DNA from: Neoarius graeffei
Taxonomy: Eukaryota > Chordata > Actinopteri > Siluriformes > Ariidae
Assembly: GCF_027579695.1 (NCBI RefSeq)
Contig: NC_083579.1
Coordinates: forward strand, 67,590,871-67,654,870
Length of the DNA stretch: 64,000 nt
Direction of reading: 5' to 3'
Shown: one piece after another, positions 42,994-53,173 of the stretch
Numbering within the stretch: the first letter of the stretch is position 1
Layout: every line of letters begins with the position of its first letter
The notes under the pieces: generated by a model
Told to the model about the DNA's origin: nothing
The model's input: the letters and a program-made list of their open reading frames with translations, nothing else
Database searches by the model: none
Position numbers and translations under genes: made by a program

Positions 42994-44597
42994 CAACCCT
43001 GATTCCAAAAAAGTTGGGACAAAGTACAAATGTAAATAAAAACAGAATGCAATAATTTACAAATCTTAAAAACTGATATTGTATTCACAATAGAACATAG
43101 ACAACATATCAAATGTCGAAAGTGAGACATTTTGAAATTTCATGCCAAATATTGGCTCATTTGAAATTTCATGACAGCAGCACATCTCAAAAAAGTTGGG
43201 ACAGGGGCAATAAGAGGCTGGAAAAGTTAAAGGTACAAAAAAGGAACAGCTGGAGGACCAAATTGCAACTCATTAGGTCAATTGGCAATAGGTCATTAAC
43301 ATGACTGGGTATAAAAAGAGCATCTTGGAGTGGCAGCGGCTCTGAGAAGTAAAGATGGGAAGAGGATCACCAATCCCCCTAATTCTGCGCTGACAAATAG
43401 TGGAGCAATATCAGAAAGGAGTTCGACAGTGTAAAATTGCAAAGAGTTTGAACATATCATCATCTACAGTGCATAATATCATCAAAAGATTCAGAGAATC
43501 TGGAAGAATCTCTGTGCGTAAGGGTCAAGACCGGAAAACCATACTGGGTGCCCGTGATCTTTGGGCCCTTAGACGGCACTGCATCACATACAGGCATGCT
43601 TCTGTATTGGAAATCACAAAATGGGCTCAGGAATATTTCCAGAGAACATTATCTGTGAACACAATTCACTGTGCCATCCGCCGTTGCCAGCTAAAACTCT
43701 ATAGTTCAAAGAAGAAGCCGTATCTAAACACGATCCAGAAGCGCAGACGTCTTCTCTGGGCCAAGGCTCATTTAAAATGGACTGTGGCAAAGTGGAAAAC
43801 TGTTCTGTGGTCAGACGAATCAAAATTTGAAGTTCTTTATGGAAATCAGGGACGCCGTGTCATTCGGACTAAAGAGGAGAAGGACGACCCAAGTTGTTAT
43901 CAGCGCTCAGTTCAGAAGCCTGCATCTCTGATGGTATGGGGTTGCATTAGTGCGTGTGGCATGGGCAGCTTACACATCTGGAAAGACACCATCAATGCTG
44001 AAAGGTATATCCAGGTTCTAGAGCAACATATGCTCCCATCCAGACGACGTCTCTTTCAGGGAAGACCTTGCATTTTCCAACATGACAATGCCAAACCACA
44101 TACTGCATCAGTTATAGCATCATGGCTGCGTAGAAGAAGGGTCCGGGTACTGAACTGGCCAGCCTGCAGTCCAGATCTTTCACCCATAGAAAACATTTGG
44201 CGCATCATAAAACGGAAGATACGACAAAAAAGACCTAAGACAGTTGAGCAACTAGAATCCTACATTAGACAAGAATGGGTTAACATTCCTGTCCCTAAAC
44301 TTGAGCAACTTGTCTCCTCAGTCCCCAGACGTTTACAGACTGTTGTAAAGAGAAAAAGGGATGTCTCACAGTGGTAAACATGGCCTTGTCCCAACTTTTT
44401 TGAGATGTGCTGTTGTCATGAAATTTAAAATCACCTAATTTTTCTCTTTAAATGATACATTTTCTCAGTTTAAACATTTGCTATGTCATCTATGTTCTAT
44501 TCTGAATAAAATATGGAATTTTGAAACTTCCACATCATTGCATTCCGTTTTTATTTACAATTTGTACTTTGTCCCACCTTTTTTGGAATCGGGGTTG
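42994..44597 (+). mobile_element. Tc1/mariner element C, nearly intact
   Basis: Ends CAACCCTGATTCCAAAAAAG and CTTTTTTGGAATCGGGGTTG (allowing small changes) flanked by TA on both sides. Inner repeats CTCAAAAAAGTTGGGACAGG near 43187 and its complement at 44380 give ~200-bp terminal repeats. Element X copy 1 shows the uninterrupted target around 7485. Confidence 0.92.
43355..44377 (+). pseudogene. Tc1 transposase C with a single early stop
   Basis: ATG at 43355 gives MGRGSPIPLILR, then TGA at 43391-43393, after which 327 codons are open to TAA at 44375. Helix-turn-helix ([20 protein letters not shown]), then catalytic motifs [19 protein letters not shown] and [11 protein letters not shown] with 34 residues between the second Asp and Glu (DD34E). 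All catalytic residues are present. A GTG at 43400 could start a 325-residue form, but that lacks the natural N-terminus. Confidence 0.9.
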
Positions 44598-45147
44598 TAT
44601 ATCACAATGACCAAATTTCAGAAGGAACTAAATTCCACCGATTTTATGAAATCGAAAGGCCGTTTAGCTTCACGAAAGCAAGAAACTTGTCCACTAATTA
44701 ACTTTTGACGAGGCACCTGTTAATTGAAAAGCATTCCAGGCGACTCTCTCATGAAGCTGGTTAAGATAATGCTAATAGGGTGCAAAGTGTCATCAAGGGA
44801 AACACTGGCTACTTTGAAGAATCTAATATATCAAAAATGTTTTTTGATAAATTAAAAAAAAAAATTATCACATAATCCCATACTTGTTCCAGATGTTGTT
44901 TCATCGTTTTGATGTCTTCAGTATTGTTCAACAGTGTTGTCACTGCTGAACCTGATCCAGGCTTGAGGCGAACCGTGTTTGGTTGACTTGGCCAGAATTA
45001 CAGCAGTAGGGTGTCCAGTTCCTTTCTGCGCAATCATATATATATATATATATACACACACATATACACATGTATGGGCAATTTAGAGTAGCCAGTTAAC
45101 GTAACTGCATGTCTTTTTGGACTGTGGAGGAAACCCATGAAGACATA

Positions 45148-45869
45148 AGGGGTGTTCACATGGCACATATTTGCATCGATGCTGCACCGATGTATTTTGT
45201 TGCGATATATCTTACACCGGTGTAAATTTTGTGGAGCGTTCACACGTCACAAACCTGCTTACTAGAGAGAAGCGTGTTAGCACCGGTGCAGCCCCACTTG
45301 CGTTCACACGGCAGTTTTTGCGACCGTGCTATACGATAGTAATATTGCGGAAATGAAATATGCGCATGCGTGAAAATGTACTTCCTTTTCCCAGTTGTCA
45401 TGGCATCACCAAGCGCCGGGAAAACAACGTGGATGAAGACACCAGTGTTGCCAGATACTGCTGACGTTTTCCAGCCCAAAATATGTTCAAATCCGCCAAA
45501 ATGCACTTAAAAACACCCAATCTGGCAACACTGGAAGACACGCAGTTCTGTTGTTGTTGATATTCGCTATTTTGGAAGCGCAAAATACCAGGATGCAAAT
45601 TATGCAATGCCCGTATGTAATCAACTCTCCTCACGCGTAGCGAGTCTACCCCTGTAGCGTGCAGACGTCCCATTTTATATCGGTGCTGCCCCGCAAACTA
45701 GCATTTACTCCGGAGTAAATTTCTTAAACCACCTCCCGAGCAGGGTTAGATTTGCACCGGTTTAAGCAGCTTTCAGGGGCTACACCGGTATAACTTTGTA
45801 CCGTGTGAACGCTCTACCGGGGCAGCCCCGGTGCTACACCGGAGTAAAAGTTGCTGTGTGAACACCCCT
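45148..45869. mobile_element. Harbinger-like MITE W, copy 2 (inverted)
   Basis: AAGGGGTGTTCACATGGCAC at the left, GTGTGAACACCCCTA at the right. In opposite orientation to copy 1 at 19863. Contains MITE V at 45443-45533. Confidence 0.82.
45443..45533. mobile_element. MITE V (91 bp, hAT-like) with 8-bp duplication
   Basis: CAGTGTTGCCAGAT and ATCTGGCAACACTG-type ends, flanked by GAAGACAC at 45435-45442 and 45534-45541. The 8-bp duplication and CAGTG start point to hAT. It is the monomer of the palindrome at 29943. Confidence 0.85.
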
Positions 45870-46299
45870 ATGATGGGTAGAACATGCAAACTCCATACAG
45901 AAAGGCCCCCATCGGCCACTGGGCTCGAACCCAGAACCTTCTTGCTGTGAGGTGACAGTGCTAACCACTACACCACCGTGCCACCCCGACAATGTAGAAA
46001 AAAGTCAAAATACAGAAAAAACTATGAATGAGTAGGTTTGTCCAAACTTTTGACTGGTACTGTATACAGCGCTCAGCGTAAATGAGTGCACCCCCTTTGA
46101 AAAGTGACATTTTAAACAATATCTCAATGAACACCAACAATTTCCAAAATGTTGAAAAGATAAAGTTTAATATAACATCTGTTTAACTTGTAATGGGAAA
46201 GTAAGGCTAATAATATAACTTGGATTACACATTTTTTCAGTTTTACTCAAATTAGGGTGGTGCAAAAATGAGTACACCCCACAACAAAAACTACCACAT

Positions 46300-47300
46300 C
46301 TAGTACTTTGTATGGCCTCCATGATTTTTAATGACAGCACCAAGTCTTCTCGGCATGGAATGAACAAGTTGGCGACATTTTGCAACATCAATCTTTTTCC
46401 ATTCTTCAACAACGACCTCTTTTAGTGACTGGATGCTGGATGGAGAGTGATGCTCAACTTGTCTCTTCAGAATTCCCCATAGGTGTTCGATTGGGTTCAG
46501 ATCAGGAGACATACTTGGCCACTGAATCACTTTCACCCTGTTCTTCTTCAGAAATCCAACAGTGGCCTTAGATGTGTGTTTAGGATCATTGTCATGTTGG
46601 AAAAGTGCATGATGACCAAGGGCACGGAGTGATGGCAGCATCTTCTCTTTCAGTATAGAGCAATACGTCTGTGAATTCATGATGCCATCAATGAAATGCA
46701 GCTCCCCGACACCAGCAGCACTCATGCAGCCCCACATAAGGACACTGCCACCACCATGTTTCACTGTAGGCACCATGCAGTTTTCTTTGTATTCCTCACC
46801 TTTGCGACACCATACGGTTTTGAAGCCATCAGTTCCAAAAACATTTATCTTGGTCTCATCACTCCAGAGTATAGAGTCCCAGTAGTCTTCATCTTTGTCA
46901 GCATGGGCTCTGGCAAACTCTAGGCAGGCTTTTTTATGCCTGGGCTTTAGGAGAGGCTTCTTTCCATGCATGCCATTCCTCTGCAGTGTACGCCGTATTG
47001 TGTCACGGGAAATAGTCACCCCAGTTTGGCTTTCTACTTTTTTAGATAACTGCAGTGAACTTGCATGCCGATTTTCTTCAGCCCTTCTCATCAGAAGACG
47101 CTCCTGTCGAGGTGTTAACTTCCACCTGGACGTCTCTGTGAGATTGTTGCAGTTCCATCTTTCTTAAATTTTTGTACGACTTTTGCTACAGTATTCTGAC
47201 TGATAAGTAAAGCTTTGCTGATCATCTTGTCGCCTTCACCTTTGTGGTGGAAAGAAATTATTTTCTTTGGGGAATTCTGAAGAGACAAGTTGAGCATCAC
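46300..47300 (-). pseudogene. Tc1 transposase D with one frameshift
   Basis: N-terminal frame from 47300 ([20 protein letters not shown]) runs to [11 protein letters not shown] and stops. One base lost near 47115 shifts to the frame [20 protein letters not shown], which continues to GGHTKY-TAG at 46300. Motifs LWSDETKINVFG, FQHDNDPKHTS and SPDLNPIEHLW are intact, DD34E. The first ~10 residues ([10 protein letters not shown]) come from the inverted junction, not the family. Confidence 0.87.
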
Positions 47301-47447
47301 TCTCCATCCAGCATCCAGCCACTAAAAGAGGTCGTTGTTGAAGAATGGAAAAAGACTGATGTTGCAAAATGTCGCCAACTTGTTCATTCCATGCCTAGAA
47401 GACTTGGTGCCGTCATTAAAAATCATGGAGGCCATACAAAGTACTAG
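47272..47447 (+). pseudogene. Inverted copy of the transposase D C-terminus
   Basis: [20 protein letters not shown] through NHGGHTKY-TAG. Repeats the last ~57 codons of the minus-strand gene in the plus orientation, as part of the duplicated end. Confidence 0.88.
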
Positions 47448-47682
47448 ATGTAGTAGTTTTTGTTGTGGGGTGTACTCATTTTTGCACCACCCTAATTTGA
47501 GTAAAACTGAAAAATGTGTCATCTAAGTTTATCTTATTAACCTTACTTTCCCGTTATAAGTTAAACAGATGTTATATTAAACTTTATCTTTTCAACATTT
47601 TGGAAATTGTTTGTGTTCATTGAGATATTGTTTAAAATGTCACTTTTCAAAGGGGGTGCACTCATTTACGCTGAGCACTGTA

Positions 47683-48570
47683 TTTAACATTGGCTTACTG
47701 TATGTATTTGTTAGAGATGCAATGAAAATTTTGGCTAGAAATGGTCAAAATGATATGTTCTGGTTTTGGCTGAAAGATAAAAAAGATGAAGATTTTGACC
47801 CGTATATTTTAAATAGACCTCCAACTTTCAAGTATGAAATCTAATGCTTTACAAATAATGTTCATGTGACGATCATTGAAAAGTAAATTAAATACGCTGT
47901 ACACTGGTGCACTCCTGCTCAACATTGTGCAGCATCATTTCATTATTTAACAATGGCAGATCTGTCATTATCTGTACAGAAATACAGAAATTCATTCATT
48001 CTTTCATGTATTCCTTCATCTGTCTGCAGTCAGCCCTTTGTTCTGGTCTGGGTCAGGGTGGATCCAAGAACACTTTTTGAGCATCTCCTCAAAAAAAAAA
48101 AAAAAAAAAGGAAGAAAATGAATGCAGTAATTCCAGAGACACCCAAAAAGGTGTCATAAACATCTGTGCGCCTCAGAATAAATCACAAACACATCAAGGC
48201 ATTCTGTTTTGGCTGTGCTTCTCATAATTTTCTGCCTTGGACATATTACGTAGCACCCATCCTTCTTGAGAAAGTGGAAAGAATGTTAGTGATATTTGGA
48301 AAAAGGATTTTTGTTTTTTTTTTGATTGTGTGCGAACTGGTGCCAGATGTGAAGTTGGTAGCAGCACCTCTTAAGCTTTAACAAACCCCACCTGAAACAA
48401 ATTTCAGGCACAGGAATGTCCTGTGTCGATGCTGGTGCAGATATGCGTTCTTATGAGCTTATGATATCACAGCAATGTCCATTCATTTTGTCTCTGACAT
48501 TTTAGAAACATCGGACATGTTTTAAAAAAAAAAAAAAAGAGTATTTTTAACACAGTCACTTAGTGTTTAA
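47683..48570. other. Intron sequence containing the K4 empty-site paralogue
   Basis: Mostly unassigned. 48346-48500 is a ~150-bp paralogue of the K4 flanks (GTGAAGTTGGTAGCAGCACC, then CAAATTTCAGGCACAGGAAT) with one TTAA at the insertion point. A(n) tracts at 48090 and 48524. Confidence 0.6.
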
Positions 48571-49299
48571 AGGAACAGTCCACCGTACTTCCATAATGAA
48601 ATATGCTCTTATCTGAATTGAGACGAGCTGCTCCGTACCTCTCCGAGCTTTGCGCGACCTCCCAGTCAGTCAGACGCAGTCAGACGTGCTGTCACTCCTG
48701 TTAGCAATGTAGCTAGGCTCAGTATGGCCAATGGTATTTTTTGGGGCTGTAGTTAGATGCGACCAAACTCTTCCGCGTTTTTCCTGTTTACATAGGTTTA
48801 TATGACCAGTGATATGAAACAAGTTCAGTTACACAAATTGAAACGTAGCGATTTTCTATGCTATGGAAAGTCCGCACTATAATGACAGGCGTACTAACAC
48901 CTTCTGTGCGCTTCGGCAGCGCATTGATATCTGAGCTCTGTATCAATGCGCTGCCGAAGCGCGCAGAAGGTGTTAGTACGCCTGTCATTATAGTGCGGAC
49001 TTTCCATAGCATAGAAAATCGCTACGTTTCAATTTGTGTAACTGAACTTGTTTCATATCACTGGTCATATAAACCTATGTAAACAGGAAAAACGCGGAAG
49101 AGTTTGGTCGCATCTAACTACAGCCCCAAAAAATACCATTGGCCATGCTGAGCCTAGCTACATTGCTAACAGGAGTGACAGCGCGTCTGACTGCGTCTGA
49201 CTGACTGGGAGGTCGCGCAAAGCTCGGAGAGGTACGGAGCAGCTCGTCTCAATTCAGATAAGAGCATATTTCATTATGGAAGTACGGTGGACTGTTCCT
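48571..49299. mobile_element. 729-bp near-perfect palindrome flanked by TTAA
   Basis: TTAA at 48567-48570 and 49300-49303. The left end AGGAACAGTCCACCGTACTT mirrors the right. The two ~360-bp arms are inverted copies with few differences, around a centre near 48935 (TGAGCTCTG spacer). No transposase. Both strands encode the same 74-residue chance frame, as expected for a palindrome. Confidence 0.93.
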
Positions 49300-49554
49300 T
49301 TAAGTTTACCACGCATTTGAATAATTTTAAACAGTTTTTCTCTTTCACTGATAATCTAATAATGTAATGAGGAAAGTTGTTAACATGGGTCATTCAGGGA
49401 CATTTTACACCAGGAATTACTAAACAACTGGCCCTATTTGGATCTAGGATGTGAGATTTGGAGTCACAAACCGAGAACAAAAGTAAAGTGACAAGTCGTC
49501 ATGGCCTAAATATTTTATTTGAAGTCTTGCTTGTTTTGTTTCTTTTTTTTCCAG

Positions 49555-49624
49555 CCAAGTCAGATTTCCTTGGATGAAAACATCCTGGTCTCACGGTATA
49601 TTAGCAACCCATTACTGATTGATG
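49555..49624 (+). CDS. TTLL5: TTLL5 coding exon 7 (residues 191-214)
   Basis: The acceptor TTTTTTCCAG precedes [20 protein letters not shown]. This Gln-(hydrophobic)-Ser-Arg-Tyr-Ile-x-Asn-Pro-Leu-Leu strand lies between the ATP loop and the K-F-D-x-R motif. The exon ends GAT G|GTGTGT in phase 1. The preceding intron is 8.8 kb and carries the deepest TE nesting of the window; the next is 86 bp. Confidence 0.96.
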
Positions 49625-49710
49625 GTGTGTATGCAGATAAAACAAATAGCATTTTCTAGAAACAACTGGCTGTCGTGTATTCTCTAATTTTCTTTCACGT
49701 TCTCATGCAG

Positions 49711-49795
49711 ATTTTAAGTTCGATGTGCGATTATATGTGTTGGTGACGTCTTACGACCCGATCGTTATCTATGTCTATGAAGAGGGGTTAACTAG
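49711..49795 (+). CDS. TTLL5: TTLL5 coding exon 8 (residues 214-242)
   Basis: The acceptor TCTCATGCAG leads to [20 protein letters not shown]. It contains the near-invariant Lys-Phe-Asp-x-Arg-x-Tyr motif of the TTL catalytic fold, whose arginine contacts nucleotide or substrate in the family. The donor ACT AG|GTGAGT is in phase 2. Confidence 0.97.
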
Positions 49796-50241
49796 GTGAG
49801 TGCTGTTTGTACTGTAATTTTTCCTCCCAGAATTCAGTCAGGTTTTGATTAATATTTTAAAGCACTAAACATTTTGCCCTGTGAGCGATGGATTACTGTG
49901 ACACTGATGTTCGTGCACACTTGTCAGGAAACGCACTGTAAACGACAGTCGCGTATTAGGTTGTTTTTAGCGAGCAATAGTTGTTATAGTCTGGCCCAGG
50001 ATCCTGTGTACAGCTCAGTAGATTTGCTTAAGCCTGATGTTTCTTTGCATTCCATATTGATTTCTGTTCAAATTGACACATGGGTATAAGGGCAGAAATA
50101 GTCATAAGTCATATCTAGTTACAGTACCACTCAAAAGTTTGTACACCGCTCCTCAGGTATAGGTTTTTCTGTATTTTGACTATTTTCTACATTGTAGAAC
50201 AATACTGAAAACATCAATACTATGAAATAATATATGGAACA

Positions 50242-50394
50242 TATTATTTACCAGCTGGGAGGTCCGTATCGTGAAATACCGTGACCGAGGTCTTGAAAAT
50301 ACTGACCGAGGCCCTCTGGGCCGAGGTCAGTATTTTCAAGGCCGAGGTCACTGTATTTCACGATACGGACCGACATTAAGCTGGTAAATAATAT
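50242..50394. repeat. ~150-bp hairpin
   Basis: ATTATTTACCAGCTGGGAGG with CCGTATCGTGAAAT, mirrored by ATTTCACGATACGG and AGCTGGTAAATAAT. Centre at CCCTCTGGG near 50314. GGTCCGTATCGT recurs at 51093, perhaps the far end of a larger element interrupted by a SINE. Confidence 0.8.
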
Positions 50395-50694
50395 ATTTAT
50401 TTTTTTCTTTACCAAATTCTAACAGAAAATGAGAGCGCCTGAAAGGGAAACCATATTTAGAACAAACCTGCTACAAATTCGTTTTCGGCTTTCTCCTGAA
50501 ATGTTTTCTTTTATTTCAGCTTCATCAGGGTAGTAAAACTCGCTTTCGCTGTGAACACTGTTGTTATCGCTATCCATGCTGTAAAATTAATGCTATTATT
50601 TATTTGATAAATGTGAAAATAAATATTGACAAAAAATTGCTACTATGTTTGTTGTTGTTGTGAACGAGCGAGTCGCCAAAGGTCTGTAACCGTG

Positions 50695-51060
50695 GGCGGC
50701 ACGGTGATGTAGTGGTTAGCACAGTCACCTCACAGCACGAAGGTTCTGCGTTCGAGCCCAGTGGCCGGCCGGTGAGGGCCTTTCTGTGTAGAGTTTTCAT
50801 GTTCTCCCCGTGTCTGCGTGGGTTTCCTGCCGGTGCTCTGGTTTCCCCCACAGTCCAAAGACGCGTGGTTAGGTTAATATGGGACGGCCTTGTGCTGAGG
50901 TGCCCTTGAGCGAAGCACCTAACTCCCAACTGCTCCCCGGGCGCTGTTAGCATGGTTGCCCACTGCTCTGGGTATGCATGTATGCTCATTGCTCATGTGT
51001 GTGTTCACTGCTTCAGATGGGTTAAATGCAGAGAGGAATTTCACAAGTGTGTGATGAATG
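50695..51060 (+). mobile_element. Subtype-2 SINE
   Basis: GGGCGGCACGGTGATGTAGT head, central domain, then CACCTAACTCCCAACTGCTC and TTCACTGCTTCAGATGGGTT, ending in (TTTC)n at 51068. Confidence 0.87.
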
Positions 51061-51222
51061 AAGTTGTGCTTTCTTTCTTTCTTTCTAACTGGGGTCCGTA
51101 TCGTAGGATTCCAGACCGCTCGCGAGCCAATCAGACTGCATGATTTGATGGAAATGGAATTGTGTGCTCAACAAAAAATTGTTAAACAAAACAAATTTCA
51201 TATTTTAGATTCTTCAAACTGG

Positions 51223-51598
51223 CGGCACGGTGGTGTAGTGGTTAGCGCTGTCGCCTCACAGCAAGAAGGTCCGGGTTCGAGCCCCGTGGCCGGCGAGGGC
51301 CTTTCTGTGCGGAGTTTGCATGTTCTCCCCGTGTCCGCGTGGGTTTCCTCCGGGTGCTCCGGTTTCCCCCACAGTCCAAAGACATGCAGGTTAGGTTAAC
51401 TGGTGACTCTAAATTGAGCGTAGGTGTGAATGTGAGTGTGAATGGTTGTCTGTGTCTATGTGTCAGCCCTGTGATGACCTGGCGACTTGTCCAGGGTGTA
51501 CCCCGCCTTTCGCCCGTAGTCAGCTGGGATAGGCTCCAGCTTGCCTGCGACCCTGTAGAAGGATAAAGCGGCTAGAGATAATGAGATGAGATGAGATG
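51223..51598 (+). mobile_element. V-SINE, full length
   Basis: GGCGGCACGGTGGTGTAGTG through GATAATGAGATGAGATGAG. Very close to consensus, so young. Confidence 0.93.
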
Positions 51599-51777
51599 AG
51601 CTTCATGAGAGAGTCACCTGGAATGCTTTTCAATTAACAGGTGCCTCATCAAATGTTAATTAGTGCAGTTTCTTGCCTTCTTAATGCATTTGAGATCAAA
51701 CAGTTAACAGTAAATAAATAATAAAAATACAGTAAATAGCCCTGTTCCACAACTGTAGTAATCCATATTATGACAAG

Positions 51778-51919
51778 AAAATTTTCATTTTAATTTATCT
51801 AGAAGTTTTCTCTATTTCTTTTCTCTGTTTATCTGTAATGATGCTGCTGGAATCTTAGTTTCCCTGAGGGAACCCGCCCAATGGGATCAATAAAGTTTAA
51901 TCTAATCTAATCTAATCTA
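51778..51919 (+). mobile_element. LINE 3' end, strongly truncated
   Basis: Same 3' UTR as 21600-21712 (TGATGCTGCTGGAATCTTAG, GGGATCAATAAAGTTTAATC) with (AATCT)n tail; AAGA flanks fit a short target duplication. Confidence 0.8.
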
Positions 51920-52041
51920 AGAACCGCTCAATTAAATAAAGAGAAACGACATCCATCATTACTTTATGACGTAAAGTTTCCTTTAATTAATACAAATAAA
52001 CCATTGAATTAGGTGTGTCCATACTTTTCACTGGTACTGTA

Positions 52042-53071
52042 CATCATTCAGTTAGGTCACCATCTTTAAATTAACAGTCATGTTTGTGTTCGTGTGAGGT
52101 GTATGACCACTAGATGGCAGCAGAAACATTTTCTGGTTAAATAAATCAAGTCTTCAATTCTTTTCATTGTTTTTCTCGCCATTATTATCGTGTGCATGAT
52201 GCAGTATCTACAGTTGTTCTTTTCATTTGTAATGTTTTCATTTCTATATAAACCATGAATGCAACATCGACAGTGAGACAGGTTATTCAGTAGTCATATT
52301 GATTTATTTAAATTTTACAGTCACTTTTGTAGCCCATTTATCATAGTTCTGTAGTTTGGTAGTGCTAATTGTGAAATAAACGCTTTAAGGGCAGCTTTGA
52401 GGAAATAAAGCAGTTGGAGTTGGTTAGGTATTGGATAGATGTCACGGCAGGAGTCTGAGGGATCAGATTGACTGGGGCGATGTGTAAAACGGTTGGTCTG
52501 TCGCTGTTAGCCTTGGCATAAGCAAGGCCTTCACTGAGTGACGCTTCAGTTTATATCAACCATTATTAACTACCTTTCCTAAATTCTGGCAAAATTTCGA
52601 GTCCAGCTTTTAGCTTAGACATTCCAGTGGCTTTGCAGGCATTCAAGGGTTCACTATGCCAGGAAATTCCCATTATTCTACATGTGGTGACCACTCATTG
52701 AAATACTGCAGTGCTATACACTGACAAGACAGAGTTCTACCTTGAGAAAAGAACAAAAAGTGTGTATGTAATCTGTGTCTAATTAATTTAATTTTTTTAC
52801 TATGCACTTGTGTGTCATTTGCATATTTGGAGCTCACTCCGGGACGGCTCTTGACGCTGGATGAAAGCTCACTACTTCTTGTCTAGCTTTGCTTTTGTCG
52901 TCTCAATCAGAAGAATATTAGTTATTAAGCTTGTTCATTCTTGTTTTATGAAATAACGCTAAATTAGGGATCTGCGTGGAATCACTTGTCTGCAGTTTAT
53001 TACTTTTCACTGAAGCGTATTATGATCCAACTTCCTTTGTTTACTCGAGCCTTCCTTTGTTTGATTTGTAG
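52042..53071. other. Intron sequence upstream of TTLL5 exon 9
   Basis: About 1 kb, AT-rich, no recognisable repeat or exon. Confidence 0.5.
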
Positions 53072-53173
53072 ATTTGCTACTGTGAAGTATGACCATGCTG
53101 TGAAGAACATCAAGAACCAGTTCATGCACCTCACCAACTACAGTGTAAACAAGAAGAGCAGTGACTATGTCAG
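53072..53173 (+). CDS. TTLL5: TTLL5 coding exon 9 (residues 242-276)
   Basis: The acceptor TGATTTGTAG is followed by [19 protein letters not shown]. This is the TTLL signature His-Leu-Thr-Asn-Tyr-Ser-x-Asn-Lys, part of the catalytic pocket. The donor GTC AG|GTAAGG is in phase 2. Confidence 0.97.

Larger units (their letters stand above)
42257..44655. mobile_element. TTAA element X, copy 2, carrying Tc1 C
   Basis: Left AGCTAGACCGCCTTTC after TTAA; right GGCCGTTTAGCT with a mutated flank TCAC. It has a short plus-strand Lys/Arg-rich ORF from 42577 (MKRERPTTVTESEKKRR), 41 codons, not identified. Copies 1 and 3 of Y give the empty TTAA site. Confidence 0.75.
45060..45996 (-). mobile_element. V-SINE interrupted by MITE W
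   Basis: Fragments GGCAATTTAGAGTAGCCAGT (45078) to 45146 and GTAGAACATGCAAACTCC (45878) to the head CCACCGTGCCACCCC. An (AT)n(AC)n microsatellite precedes it at 45037-45063. Confidence 0.8.
42036..46062. mobile_element. Tc1-like MITE Y, copy 2, with four levels of nesting
   Basis: Ends TAGTACCAGTCAAAAGC and TTTTGACTGGTACTG, each next to TA. Inside it are element X copy 2 (with Tc1 C) and a V-SINE (with MITE W copy 2, itself containing MITE V). About 4 kb in total for a MITE of under 1 kb. Confidence 0.85.
46067..47680 (-). mobile_element. Tc1/mariner element D with duplicated inverted ends
   Basis: CAGCGCTCAGCGTAAATGAG and CTCATTTACGCTGAGCACTG ends, TA on both sides, directly abutting the TA of MITE Y copy 2 (TATA). 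The 3' end of the element, including the last ~57 transposase codons, is present at both ends (about 46067-46500 and 47262-47680), so the normal 5' terminus is missing. Confidence 0.87.
50122..52039. mobile_element. Tc1-like MITE Y, copy 3 (inverted), with insertions
   Basis: CAGTACCACTCAAAAGTTTG to CTTTTCACTGGTACTG, TA at both sides. Contains a hairpin element, two SINEs and a truncated LINE. ATGCATTTGAGATCAAACAG near 51687 preserves the empty TTAA site of X. Confidence 0.82.

Noticed and set aside
48788..49082. Two nearly identical 74-residue frames on opposite strands
   Set aside because: They are the same sequence read on the two arms of a palindrome, with no domain similarity.
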